Assembly: GCA_001914235.1 (NCBI GenBank)
Contig: MQUF01000026.1
Coordinates: forward strand, 102,647 to 166,646
Length of the DNA: 64,000 nt
Reading direction: 5' to 3'
DNA from: Desulfobulbaceae bacterium DB1
GTDB taxonomy: Bacteria; Desulfobacterota; Desulfobulbia; Desulfobulbales; SURF-16
The translations under genes and the position numbers were made by a program. Below are positions 38,011 to 47,206 of the stretch, one piece after another; position 1 is the first letter of the stretch, and the number at the start of each line of letters is the position of its first letter. Under the pieces are notes generated by a model that did not search any database, had not been told where the DNA came from, and saw only the letters and a list, made by a program, of their open reading frames with translations.

Positions 38011-38364
38011 ATGATTTCCGGAATCCACTCATCCCTTTCCGCTCTGCACGCATTTGCAAAAAAACAGGAATCAATTGCCGATAATACAGCCAACGTCAAT
38101 ACGGACGGCTTTAAAAAGACGCGGGTGACCATCGACAGCCAGGCAAATGGCGCGGTGACGCCCGAGGTCGCAAGAATAACCACTCCGGGGCCGATGGTAT
38201 ATGAACAGGGGCAGGATGGTTATGGATTGGTGGAAAAATCAAACGTGGAGATCAGCGAGGAGATTCCGCAGGCCATGTTGAACCGACGGTTTTATCAGGC
38301 GAACATAAAATCCGTTCAAATCGCCGATGAGATGCTGGGAAGCCTGCTTGATATCAAGGGGTGA
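38011..38364 (+). CDS. Orphan flagellar rod/hook-like protein
   Basis: A 117-residue protein with the flagellar rod N-terminal motif: SGIHSSLSALHAFAKKQESI, then ADNTANVNTDGFKKTRV. It has a matching C-terminal coiled segment, NVEISEEIPQAMLNRRFYQA and IADEMLGSLLDIKG. It is the size of FlgB/FlgC but lacks any flagellar neighbours. A strong AGGAGG site precedes the start. It could be a minor rod protein transcribed apart from the flagellar loci, or a remnant retained after loss of motility; a chemoreceptor in the window favours motility. Confidence 0.8.
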   Translation: MISGIHSSLSALHAFAKKQESIADNTANVNTDGFKKTRVTIDSQANGAVTPEVARITTPGPMVYEQGQDGYGLVEKSNVEISEEIPQAMLNRRFYQANIKSVQIADEMLGSLLDIKG

Positions 38365-38427
38365 GCGGGAAGACGGGGAAGCACAAAATGAATCCTGAGC
38401 GAGTGAGCGGCGGGGTTATAATCTTTT

Positions 38428-38573
<146 letters not shown>

Positions 38574-38627
38574 AAATTTTATTGCCAACCGATCCAATCA
38601 ATCAGTCAATCCAACCAGCGAAACCAA

Positions 38628-39923
38628 TCACACCAGATCGTTGTAAGTGATCCGTCCCTCCACCAGCGTCAGGACCGCCTTGCCGGTCAATTCCCAGTTC
38701 AGGAAAGGTGAATTGCTGCTTTTCGAAACAATCTGTTCCTTTGTGTAAACAAACTTCCTGTCCGGATCGACAACGGTAATATCGGCCGCGCTTCCCAGCG
38801 AAAGTGCTCCGCCGGCGACGCCGAGAATGCGCGCCGGCCCGGTAGATAGAAGTTCCACCATGCGGGCCGGAGTCAGCAGATTTTTTCTCACCAGGGCCAG
38901 GGTCAGGGGAACGGCGGTTTCCAGGCCGATGATTCCGTTGGCTGCCTGGTCAAATTCCACATCTTTTTCCATATCGCTGTGCGGCGCGTGGTCGGTGGCA
39001 ATGGCGTCAATGGTGCCGTCTGCCAGGCCATCGATAATTGCCGCCATGTCGTCCGCTGTCCGCAGGGGCGGATTCATCTTTGCACGGGTGTCGTATTTGC
39101 CGATGGCCTCTTCGGTGAGGGTAAAGTAATGGGGCGCGGTTTCGGCTGTAACTTTGCAACCTTTTGCCTTGGCGCGACGGATCAGCTCAACGGACTCCCG
39201 GGTGCTGATGTGCGCAATGTGAATGGGCCGGTTGACATATTCGGCAAGGGCCAAATCGCGGTAAATCATGATCTCTTCAGCCACCCGGGGAATGCCGCGC
39301 AGGCCGAGCCTGGTGGACAGCGCGCCTTCGTTCATCACGCCGCTTGTGCTTAAGCTCATTTCTTCGGCGTGGGAAATGACGAGCAGGTTGTGGTTGCCGC
39401 TGTACTCCAGGGCGCGTCGCATCAGCTGACTGTTGGCCACCGGCCGACCATCGTCGGAAACCGCAACGGCGCCCGCTCTTTTCAGTTCCCCGAATTCCGC
39501 AAGTTCAGTCCCCTGGCTGTTTTTGCTGATGGCGCCCACCGGATAAACCCGGGCGGATCCCTCCTGCGCGGCTTTGGTGAGAATGAGGGAAGTAACGGCT
39601 TGTCCGTCATTAACCGGTTTGGTGTTCGGCATGCAGGCAACAGCTGTGAATCCGCCGGCTGCCGCGGCTTTCGTGCCGCTGGCGACAGTCTCCTTGTATT
39701 CTTCTCCCGGCTCACGCAGATGAACATGGATGTCGATCAGCCCGGGGAGAAGCCATTTTCCCGCGAGATCAACGGTTTTCGTCCCTTGCGGGCAGGGAAA
39801 CGAGCCTGTCTTGCCGATTTGGCTGATTTTCCCGTCCTGGATAAGCAGATCGCCCGTTTCATCAATGTTGTTTTGCGGGTCAATGATGCGTCCATTCTGC
39901 AGGAGCAGCTGCGGAGTATTCAT
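38628..39923 (-). CDS. pyrC: Dihydroorotase
   Basis: A 431-residue type I dihydroorotase (PyrC/DHOase class I) closing the pyrimidine ring. Metal ligands are [10 protein letters not shown] (HxH) near residue 60. [30 protein letters not shown] and [13 protein letters not shown] give the remaining ligands. It overlaps pyrB by ATGA; the pair may work as a complex, as in other class I DHOase/ATCase assemblies. Confidence 0.96.
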   Translation of the reverse strand: MNTPQLLLQNGRIIDPQNNIDETGDLLIQDGKISQIGKTGSFPCPQGTKTVDLAGKWLLPGLIDIHVHLREPGEEYKETVASGTKAAAAGGFTAVACMPNTKPVNDGQAVTSLILTKAAQEGSARVYPVGAISKNSQGTELAEFGELKRAGAVAVSDDGRPVANSQLMRRALEYSGNHNLLVISHAEEMSLSTSGVMNEGALSTRLGLRGIPRVAEEIMIYRDLALAEYVNRPIHIAHISTRESVELIRRAKAKGCKVTAETAPHYFTLTEEAIGKYDTRAKMNPPLRTADDMAAIIDGLADGTIDAIATDHAPHSDMEKDVEFDQAANGIIGLETAVPLTLALVRKNLLTPARMVELLSTGPARILGVAGGALSLGSAADITVVDPDRKFVYTKEQIVSKSSNSPFLNWELTGKAVLTLVEGRITYNDLV

Positions 39924-40858
39924 CTCTCATCGCCTCCCATGATCAGATAGAGTAATGCCATGCGCACCGCAACCCCGTTGGTGACCTGGTCCATGATGAC
40001 CGACTGCTCGCCGTCAGCCACGTCAAAGGTCATTTCCACCCCGCGGTTGATGGGACCGGGGTGCATGATGACGGCATCTTTTTTAGCCAGTTGTAAAAGG
40101 GTTTTGTTGATGCCGAAAAAAGAGGCATATTCCCGCAGTGAGGGAATGAGTGGGTCAAGTTGACGTTCCTGCTGAATACGCAGGGCCATGACCACATCGG
40201 CATCACGAACGGCATCTTCGATTGCCGGGCATACGGTCGCGCCCATCTGCTCGACTCCGGGCGGAATCAGGGTCGCGGGACCGCTGACATACACGTCAGC
40301 CCCCATTTTGGTGAAGCCGATAATATTGGAATGGGCAACCCGGCTGTGGCTGATATCGCCGATAATCGCAATTTTCAATCCTTCTATTTTCTTTTTGTGG
40401 TGCCGGACGGTCATCATGTCAAGCAGGGCCTGGCTGGGATGCTCGTGGGTTCCGTCGCCGGCATTGATGACCGAGGCCCCGATATGTTGTGCCAGCATGT
40501 GGGCGGAGCCGGAACTTGAATGGCGGATGACGATGATATCGGGTTTCATTGAGGAAAGATTTTTCGCGGTATCGATCAGGGTCTCCCCTTTTTTGGCACT
40601 GCTGGTTGAGGCCGAGATGTTAAAGGTATCGGCACTCATTCGTTTTGCCGCGATTTCAAAGGAAAGCCTGGTGCGCGTGCTTGGCTCGAAAAAAAGGTGG
40701 ATAACCGTTTTGCCGCGCAGGGTGGGGACTTTTTTGATGGATCGCTGAGAGATTTCCTTGAACGATTCCGCCGCGGTCAGGATAAAATTGATATCTCCGG
40801 CGGAAAGTTCTTCTATTCCCAGTATGTGTTTATGCTGAAAGCGGTATTCGGATTCCAT
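39920..40858 (-). CDS. pyrB: Aspartate carbamoyltransferase catalytic subunit
   Basis: A 312-residue transcarbamoylase committing carbamoyl phosphate to pyrimidines. Signatures are [19 protein letters not shown] (carbamoyl-phosphate site), the [16 protein letters not shown] loop, [25 protein letters not shown] and [12 protein letters not shown]. No pyrI regulatory subunit is adjacent, so feedback control is likely different from E. coli. It is cotranscribed with pyrC. Confidence 0.97.
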   Translation of the reverse strand: MESEYRFQHKHILGIEELSAGDINFILTAAESFKEISQRSIKKVPTLRGKTVIHLFFEPSTRTRLSFEIAAKRMSADTFNISASTSSAKKGETLIDTAKNLSSMKPDIIVIRHSSSGSAHMLAQHIGASVINAGDGTHEHPSQALLDMMTVRHHKKKIEGLKIAIIGDISHSRVAHSNIIGFTKMGADVYVSGPATLIPPGVEQMGATVCPAIEDAVRDADVVMALRIQQERQLDPLIPSLREYASFFGINKTLLQLAKKDAVIMHPGPINRGVEMTFDVADGEQSVIMDQVTNGVAVRMALLYLIMGGDER

Positions 40859-40974
40859 GGACGCTGTAAGTGGGGTAAAACCGCTCCTCCTGCATTCAGG
40901 TTATAAGCTGGTTTGTCACTATCTCGGTGTAAAACTTGTTTCAGGTTTGGGGTTACATAGTGAATACTTTTTAA

Positions 40975-41604
40975 TCAATGAATAATATCACCTATTCGGC
41001 GCCATCGTACAGAAAAATTTTCCTTGTTCCAGGACCAATACAACATGAAAGCCTTTCCCTTGACTGCTTTCAGGTCGACGAATCCCCAGAAGCGACTGTC
41101 ATGACTGTTGTCCCGGTTGTCTCCCATGACAAAAAGAGAGTTTGGTGGAACAGTAACCGGACCATAATTATCCCGGGGCGGGATGGAGCCTGAATAGATA
41201 TTCGGATCCAGGTTGACGGCGTTTTTTACCTGAATTTCCGAGCCGTTGACAAACACCTTTTTGTTTTTTATCTCGACCCGGTCACCGGAAACGCCGATTA
41301 CCCGTTTGATGAAATCCTGCGCAGGGTTTTCCGGATATTTGAAGACGACCACGTCAAGTCTTTCCGGAGTGTTGAATGGAACCCATGCCTCGCCGGTGAA
41401 GGGGTTCTTGATGCCGTAGCTAAATTTGTTGACCAGGATATGGTCGCCGATCAGCAGGGTGGGAATCATGGAGCCGGAAGGGATTTTAAATGCCTGCACG
41501 ACAAATGTGCGAATAAAAAGGGCTAAAACCAGGGCAATGATAATTGCTTCTGCATACTCGCGAATTACGGATTTTTTCTTGGGAAGTGACAAGATGTGCT
41601 CCAT
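40975..41604 (-). CDS. lepB: Signal peptidase I
   Basis: A 209-residue membrane peptidase. One N-terminal membrane segment (AEAIIIALVLALFIRTFVV) is followed by the catalytic Ser in KIPSGSMIPTL and the catalytic Lys in QDFIKRVIGVSGDRVE. Box E GDNRDNSHDSRFWG is present. It cleaves Sec and Tat signal peptides on the periplasmic side. It lies 116 bp upstream of pyrB on the same strand and may be cotranscribed. Confidence 0.96.
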   Translation of the reverse strand: MEHILSLPKKKSVIREYAEAIIIALVLALFIRTFVVQAFKIPSGSMIPTLLIGDHILVNKFSYGIKNPFTGEAWVPFNTPERLDVVVFKYPENPAQDFIKRVIGVSGDRVEIKNKKVFVNGSEIQVKNAVNLDPNIYSGSIPPRDNYGPVTVPPNSLFVMGDNRDNSHDSRFWGFVDLKAVKGKAFMLYWSWNKENFSVRWRRIGDIIH

Positions 41605-42181
41605 CTGTGATTTGTATGTCTCTTAATTGGGAAAGAAAAAGTCTGTTGGGAATAAATCTTGCTTTCTCGCTTTCCGTGCTTGCGCGGAGAAAACAAATGA
41701 GCGGCATTGATTCAGGCAAACTGACGGAATTTTCCGGCAAATGCGAGAGGATAAACATTAAAAATTTACTCCATAACCGATGAAAATACAAGGGTGTTTG
41801 TTCAGGGAGTACGGAAGTGGCCTGAAAGGTTCCTCATTGCGCGGCAAAAAAAAAATAAATTTTCACAAAAAAAGACTAACTTGCTAAAATTAAAATAAAA
41901 AATAGTTCGGGGCCGTGTGCAATCGTTGTTCCCCCACATATGGTGGATGGAAATAAATGTTCCTACAAAATGTTGGATCACGGGCGTTTGAGTTTTGTGG
42001 AAAAGAAGAAAATCAACTGAAAAAAATGAGATAACCAGCCAAATTAGCGTGTATTTTTAAATAGTTTGCGGTTGACATTCGTTTGTGGAAATGTGTTTAA
42101 TATTTTTGTGTATCACGTAACATGCGCTGAGTATGCGGAAAAGAAGGGCGCCAAGAATGAATTTTTTCAGACGAAAGGCAT
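41605..42181. other. Intergenic region between lepB and the pil operon
   Basis: No gene is supported. The part 41840-42060 is unusually A+T-rich with A- and T-runs, unlike the surrounding G+C-rich DNA, and may be bent promoter DNA. The likely pilM promoter is listed separately. No palindromic dispersed element is present, unlike in most other gaps. Confidence 0.6.
42072..42101 (+). promoter_or_regulatory. Sigma-70-type promoter for pilMNOP
   Basis: A perfect TTGACA (42072-42077) is followed after 18 bp by TTTAAT (42096-42101). This lies about 80 bp upstream of the pilM start in an A+T-rich leader. Confidence 0.55.
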
Positions 42182-43279
42182 ATGGCTTCGCTCAAACCCA
42201 CTAAATCTCGATTCGGAAGTTTTGCCCTGCCTTTTATGCGGCAGCAGCATTTGACCATCGGCCTGGATATCGGGTCCCACGCAGTCAAGGTGTGCGAGCT
42301 CGCGGCAAACGGCAAAAGGATGAAGCTGCAGAGTCTCGGCAGTGCCAGGCTGCCTGTGGACGCGGTTCAGGACGGGGAGTTGAAAGACCCTGCCGCTGTT
42401 GCCGGCATTATAAAAAAATTGATCGATAACTTAAAGATAAAGGGGAAAAAAGTCGGTATTTCAATTTCCGGCTATTCCGTTATTCTGAAAAAGATCAATC
42501 TGGCGGTAATGAACGAAAAGCAGCTTGATGCCCATATTCAATCAGAGGCTGAACAGTATATTCCCTTTGACCTGGCCGACGTTTATCTTGATTATCAGGA
42601 TTTAAAAACAAACATCGACAATGAATCCCGCACGGATGTCATGCTGGTGGCGGCAAAAAGAGAAGTCGTTGATGCCTATCTGGAAATGCTGCGCAGTATC
42701 GGCTTGATTCCGGTCCTGGTTGATGTTGATGCCTTTGCCCTGGAAAACTCTTATGAAATAAATTACGGGGAAGAGGGCAACGTGGTGCTGGTCGATATCG
42801 GTTCCTCAAAGATGAATATCAATATCATCTCCCGGGGCGCCTCTCTTTTTGCTCGTGATGTGGTGCTTGGCAGCAGGCAGCTCTCCGAACAGATTCAGGA
42901 ACGTTTCGATCTGGATTTTGAGGAGGCCGAAGGTTACAAAATCGGGCTTCACTCGCCGGATGCAAAAAAGGAAGATCTCGAGGAAATTTTTGTCGGCACC
43001 ATCACCCAGTGGATTCTCGAAATCAAAAAAGCGATCGATTTTTACAACTCCAATTTTCCGGAAAATCCTTTGACCAAAATCGTCATGAGCGGCGGTGGGG
43101 CCAAGGTAAAAGGTCTTGATCGGTTTTTCTCCGAGGAAACAGGGCTGCCGGTCGAGGTCTTTAACCCCTTTGCGCTAACGGATATCGATGAGAGTCGAAT
43201 CGATCCCGAATATATTAAAAATGTTGCCCCTGAAATGGCGATTTCAATTGGGCTTGCAACCCGGCCATGCCCTTTTTGA
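42182..43279 (+). CDS. pilM: Type IV pilus assembly protein PilM
   Basis: A 365-residue actin-like ATPase of the inner-membrane pilus platform. Visible are the phosphate 1 motif LTIGLDIGSHAVKVCEL, the SEAEQYIPFDLADVYLDYQD segment typical of PilM, the second nucleotide motif VLVDIGSSKMNINII and MSGGGAKVKGLDRFFSEETG. It recruits PilN through the latter's N-terminal tail. It is the first gene of the pil operon. Confidence 0.95.
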   Translation: MASLKPTKSRFGSFALPFMRQQHLTIGLDIGSHAVKVCELAANGKRMKLQSLGSARLPVDAVQDGELKDPAAVAGIIKKLIDNLKIKGKKVGISISGYSVILKKINLAVMNEKQLDAHIQSEAEQYIPFDLADVYLDYQDLKTNIDNESRTDVMLVAAKREVVDAYLEMLRSIGLIPVLVDVDAFALENSYEINYGEEGNVVLVDIGSSKMNINIISRGASLFARDVVLGSRQLSEQIQERFDLDFEEAEGYKIGLHSPDAKKEDLEEIFVGTITQWILEIKKAIDFYNSNFPENPLTKIVMSGGGAKVKGLDRFFSEETGLPVEVFNPFALTDIDESRIDPEYIKNVAPEMAISIGLATRPCPF

Positions 43280-43368
43280 TGGCTTTGATCGCGGAATCAC
43301 TTGGAGTTTATGGTTTTTCAGTGATCTTCGGTGATGAAAAACTTACGGATACAAACGTATAGAGAATC

Positions 43369-43953
43369 ATGATACGAATAAATCTCTTGCCTATCCGGCA
43401 AATGAAAAAGCGGTTGCAAACCAGAAACGAGGTCATAGCCTTTGTCGCCTCATTGGTGGTTGTGCTTGCCTTGTTGGTGATGGCGTCGTTGAGCATGACT
43501 CGGACGGTGACAACACTTCAGGCCGATATCGGCGCTTTAAACGCAAAAAAGGCCAAGTATGACAAAATTATTCAAGAAATTAAACAATTGGAGACGGAAA
43601 AGGCGAAGTTGACGACCAAGATCGATGCCATCAAAATGCTGAAGTCGCAGTCGCAGATTTCAGTTCGTCTCCTTGATGCAATCGCAACTGCCACTCCGGC
43701 GGACAGCATCTGGCTGAAAACTTTGAAACAGATAGGCAACACGGTAGACATAGAGGGTATAGCTTTGGATAACACCCGTCTTGCCGGTTATATGGAGACG
43801 CTCACCGCCTCTCCTTATTTCGCCGGTGCAACCCTTGGAAAATCTTCCTTGGAGACGGTTGCCGGACAGCAGTTGAAATCGTTCTCGCTCTCATTGGCGG
43901 TTCAGGCGCCTGCCGGCGGGAATACAGAATCAAAACAGGGCGATGTGAAATGA
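43369..43953 (+). CDS. pilN: Type IV pilus assembly protein PilN
   Basis: A 194-residue bitopic protein. The conserved PilM-binding tail MIRINLLPIRQMKKR is at the extreme N-terminus. A membrane segment spans about 22-44, followed by a coiled coil (LNAKKAKYDKIIQEIKQLET) and a ferredoxin-like periplasmic domain with WLKTLKQIGNTVDIEGIALD. The 90-bp gap after pilM and its overlap with pilO (ATGA) fit a single operon. Confidence 0.94.
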   Translation: MIRINLLPIRQMKKRLQTRNEVIAFVASLVVVLALLVMASLSMTRTVTTLQADIGALNAKKAKYDKIIQEIKQLETEKAKLTTKIDAIKMLKSQSQISVRLLDAIATATPADSIWLKTLKQIGNTVDIEGIALDNTRLAGYMETLTASPYFAGATLGKSSLETVAGQQLKSFSLSLAVQAPAGGNTESKQGDVK

Positions 43954-44594
43954 GTCTGAACAAAGTGAAGATTCAAGCGGCACTGAACGCTTTTCTTGAT
44001 GACAAAGTCGCTGCTTTGAAATTGCCGCACAAGCTGGGTATTGCGCTGGTCGCCCTTTTGGTGCCCTGCGCCGCCTTTTATTTTCTCAGTTACTCTCCCA
44101 AGACAAAAGAGATAACCGCCCTTGAGGCACAGAAGGCAACACTGACGGCGGAAGTTGCCAAGGTTGAAAAGGCCGCAAGCGAAATCGATAAACATCGGGC
44201 GGAGATGGCGGAAACCAAGCTGATGTTTGCCGAGGCTTCAAGGCTTCTGCCCCAGGAACAGGAGATTCCTTCCCTGCTGACCAGTATTTCCGATCTCGGA
44301 CAGAATTCCGGGCTCGATTTTCTTTCCTTTATTCCAAAAGCTGAAATCGCGAAAGAATTTTACGCGGAAATTCCCGTTGATATCAAGGTGCGCGGGCCGT
44401 ATCACAATGTCGGCGTTTTTTTGGATAAAGTCAGCGATCTGTCCCGAATCGTCACCGTTTCCAACATCAATATGGGTGGACCGAAGAAGGTTGCGGGTGA
44501 AATGATCCTGGAAACGTCCTTCAATCTCGTGACCTATCGCTTTGTCGAAACGGAACCGCAACCGGCCGTTCAGAAAAAGCCGGGGCAAAAGTAA
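43950..44594 (+). CDS. pilO: Type IV pilus assembly protein PilO
   Basis: A 214-residue partner of PilN. The membrane segment is at about 30-50 (LGIALVALLVPCAAFYFLSY). A coiled coil around 55-95 and the PilO core (LLPQEQEIPSLLTSISDLGQ, DIKVRGPYHNVGVFLDKVSD) follow. It dimerises with PilN to align the platform with PilP. The tail is Gln/Pro/Lys-rich and the pilP frame begins upstream of its stop. Confidence 0.94.
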   Translation: MSLNKVKIQAALNAFLDDKVAALKLPHKLGIALVALLVPCAAFYFLSYSPKTKEITALEAQKATLTAEVAKVEKAASEIDKHRAEMAETKLMFAEASRLLPQEQEIPSLLTSISDLGQNSGLDFLSFIPKAEIAKEFYAEIPVDIKVRGPYHNVGVFLDKVSDLSRIVTVSNINMGGPKKVAGEMILETSFNLVTYRFVETEPQPAVQKKPGQK

Positions 44595-44622
44595 ACAGAA
44601 TGCAGGAGATGTAATTTCACTC

Positions 44623-45183
44623 ATGTGCAGAGAAAAAAAACAGACATTTTCCGCGGGGAAGAAAATCTTCCTGGGATGCGTTGCAACATCGGTGCTCGTA
44701 ATGGGGACGGCGGTGCTGCATGGCAAAGAAACCGTGGAAAACGAGGTTGTGAACACGCAAATAACTGAAAACGCATTTTCTGAAAAGGTACAAGATCTGA
44801 TGCGGTTTCTTTCCGGAGATACCGACAGCTTTGCATACAAAAGAGAGGGGCGCACTGATCCCTTCATGCCTTTTGTTTCGGAAACAGAGGTGGCGACGGA
44901 TGAGGAAATCCCCGTGGAAGAATTGTACGGCATGAGGAAATTCGAGCCGGGACAGCTTTCGCTTGTCGCCATCGTCCTTACCGAGGAGGGGCCGTTGGCC
45001 ATGGTGCAGGATTCGGTGGGAAAAGGCTATGTCATCAGAAACGGCACGGAGATCGGCAGGGCCGGAACAGTTGATAAAATTTCAGACAATGTCGTGGTTG
45101 TCAAGCAGCGCTATACAACCACGGCAGGCGAGGAGCGCTATAGTTTCGTGGAAATGCTTCTAAAGAAAGAGGGGGAAAAGTAA
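44623..45183 (+). CDS. pilP: Type IV pilus assembly protein PilP
   Basis: A 186-residue protein linking the PilNO platform to the secretin. A hydrophobic N-terminal segment (about residues 14-32) precedes a flexible stretch and the PilP beta domain: YKREGRTDPFMPFV, LYGMRKFEPGQLSLVAIVLT, GKGYVIRNGTEIGRAG, then FVEMLLKKE. The usual lipobox is not convincing; the Cys after FLG is followed by more hydrophobic residues. The chosen ATG has an AGGAG about 15 bp upstream; a frame opening at 44542 overlaps pilO. Confidence 0.9.
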   Translation: MCREKKQTFSAGKKIFLGCVATSVLVMGTAVLHGKETVENEVVNTQITENAFSEKVQDLMRFLSGDTDSFAYKREGRTDPFMPFVSETEVATDEEIPVEELYGMRKFEPGQLSLVAIVLTEEGPLAMVQDSVGKGYVIRNGTEIGRAGTVDKISDNVVVVKQRYTTTAGEERYSFVEMLLKKEGEK

Positions 45184-45185
45184 CA

Positions 45186-47036
45186 ATGACCCTGGTGTCC
45201 CGTATGACAAAAATAATCCTGACAGCAGTTCTTTTCTTGAGCGGCATTCTTTGTAACTCGCTGCAGGCGAGTGATGCCGTCAATCCCGGCTCCTATCTGA
45301 TCAGCCGGGTTGAATGCCGGCAGAATGGGGGGGGATGGGCATGCACGATCAAAGGCAATGTGCAGCCTGCGTATACCATGTATGAGTTGTTCAGCCCGCA
45401 TCGCGTCATTATCGACATTGCCCAGGGGGTCTTGGGAGATGGGGTGACGTTTCCCATGACGTTCACCGAGGGGCCGGTTTCCCGAATGAAAGGCACGGTG
45501 CTGACCGATCAGGATCCGGCGATAGCCCGGCTTGAACTTTTTCTTGCCGGTGATGACCCTTACACGGTCACGAGCAGCGGCGATGATATTCTCGTCCGTT
45601 TTGACAGGACCATGCAGGAAGTGAAAGAGGAGCGAGGTGCCCCGGAAACCATCATTTCCGACGTGTCGATCAGCTCCGCCGGCGATAAAACGACGGTTTA
45701 TCTGAAATCAAACGGCCCGATCCAGTCGTACCAGTCAACGGAACAGGCAAAAGCCGCCGGTGCTCCGGCGCGCTTAATAGTTGACATCGCGGACGTGAAA
45801 ACCAATGGGCATGCCGTTCCCGCCGATGAAAACTCACCCGTCGCCTTGGTGCGCACGGAAAATTACCGGAACGGCACGCGGGTCATTGTTGATTCGGCGA
45901 CGGATGAATTATTCCGCTATTCCATTGTCGGGCAGGATGATGGTTTGTTGATCAATGTTGAGGCGGTAACCGTTGACCCATCCGCCGTTATCGCGGGAAT
46001 TACCGGTATGCCCGCGGCAACGGTCACGACGGGACGTCCTGCATCTGAAACACAATCATTGCCCCAGGTTGCGCAGAAAAATCCTGCCGCTTCGGTCAGC
46101 AAATCAACAAAAAAAGGCGGCGACCAGGATTTTGCCTTTGCCGGGTACACCCAGCAGAAAATTTCAGTCGATTTTTATAAAATTGATCTGCACAATGTAT
46201 TTCGTTTGATAGGTGAAATCAGCGGCAGAAATATCGTTGTGGCCGAAGGAGTCGGTGGTTCCTTGACCCTGGCCCTCAATGATGTGCCGTGGGATTTCGT
46301 CCTTGATGTTATCCTGAACTTGAAAGGACTGGCCAAGGAAGAACGATTCAACACCATTGTTATTTCGCAGAAGAGCGATGAATTCGCCTGGCCGGAAACG
46401 GCCGAGGAGAAGCTTGCCGTCACGCAGGAGGCTCTTTCCGTTACCAAACGGATGGATGTCCCCAAGGAAAGACTTGATGCGAGAAAGATTGTGCGCCAGG
46501 CCAAGGACCTTGAAGATGCAGGGAATTATGCCGGGGCGATGACACTGTATGAAAAGGCATTCCAATCCTGGCCGGATAATGGCGAACTGGCCAAGCGAAT
46601 CACCAATATTGCTTTGGGGAGATTGGGAATGAGCGCCAAAGCCGCCCATTATGGGCAGATTGCCGGCCGTTTGCTGCCCAATGATAAGGGCGTTGCCCTG
46701 CAGACCGCACTCAGTCTGGCCAACATGGAGCGGGTGCAGGAGGCCAGGAATTATTTTGACGTGGCGGTGAGCGATGCCCGGCCCTCCCGTCAGGCATTGG
46801 CCGGTTATGCGGGATTCAGCGAAAACAACGATAGTTTTGATATGGCATTGTCGCTGCTGGCGCGCTATGAGTCATTGTACGGCACCTCGCTTGAAACCAT
46901 GATCAGCAAGGCCAGAATTTATGACAAAATCGGTGATGCCGCCAAGGCAACCAATGAATACAGGATGATTCTTCTGTCCGGATATGAGGTTCCGGCGGAT
47001 TTGGAAAATTATATTAAGGAACGGCTTCAGCAATAG
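45186..47036 (+). CDS. PilQ-like N-terminal protein: two AMIN domains, STN domain and TPR tail
   Basis: A 616-residue exported protein. The signal peptide covers about 1-29. Two AMIN peptidoglycan-binding domains are at about 60-140 (YELFSPHRVIIDIAQGVLG) and 155-265 (YLKSNGPIQSYQSTEQ then ARLIVDIADV). An STN/secretin N0 domain lies at about 325-395 (ISVDFYKIDLHNVFRLIGEI, LALNDVPWDFVLDVILNLKG). These are the first domains of PilQ in the same order. Instead of N1 and the secretin barrel it continues with helical TPR-like repeats (ARKIVRQAKDLEDAGNYAGA, LYEKAFQSWPDNGELAKRIT). The barrel is in the next gene. It is likely a periplasmic, peptidoglycan-tethered pilot or collar for the secretin. Confidence 0.85.
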   Translation: MTLVSRMTKIILTAVLFLSGILCNSLQASDAVNPGSYLISRVECRQNGGGWACTIKGNVQPAYTMYELFSPHRVIIDIAQGVLGDGVTFPMTFTEGPVSRMKGTVLTDQDPAIARLELFLAGDDPYTVTSSGDDILVRFDRTMQEVKEERGAPETIISDVSISSAGDKTTVYLKSNGPIQSYQSTEQAKAAGAPARLIVDIADVKTNGHAVPADENSPVALVRTENYRNGTRVIVDSATDELFRYSIVGQDDGLLINVEAVTVDPSAVIAGITGMPAATVTTGRPASETQSLPQVAQKNPAASVSKSTKKGGDQDFAFAGYTQQKISVDFYKIDLHNVFRLIGEISGRNIVVAEGVGGSLTLALNDVPWDFVLDVILNLKGLAKEERFNTIVISQKSDEFAWPETAEEKLAVTQEALSVTKRMDVPKERLDARKIVRQAKDLEDAGNYAGAMTLYEKAFQSWPDNGELAKRITNIALGRLGMSAKAAHYGQIAGRLLPNDKGVALQTALSLANMERVQEARNYFDVAVSDARPSRQALAGYAGFSENNDSFDMALSLLARYESLYGTSLETMISKARIYDKIGDAAKATNEYRMILLSGYEVPADLENYIKERLQQ

Positions 47037-47206
47037 AAGCAAGGATATTCTTAACGACAGCACCGGGTAACTCCACCTTATAATGACTGTCACGAACAGG
47101 TATGGAAATAAAGATGAAAATGACACCCCGCTTTTCTTATCATGGATCCAAGGGCCACTTTTTTTCACGGAAAAAGCAAAAAAGTGAAACCGCTTGTCAG
47201 GGTAGG

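Noticed and set aside
47102..47206. Longer start for the secretin
   Set aside because: The extra 35 residues would precede a typical lipoprotein signal peptide and have no strong ribosome site.
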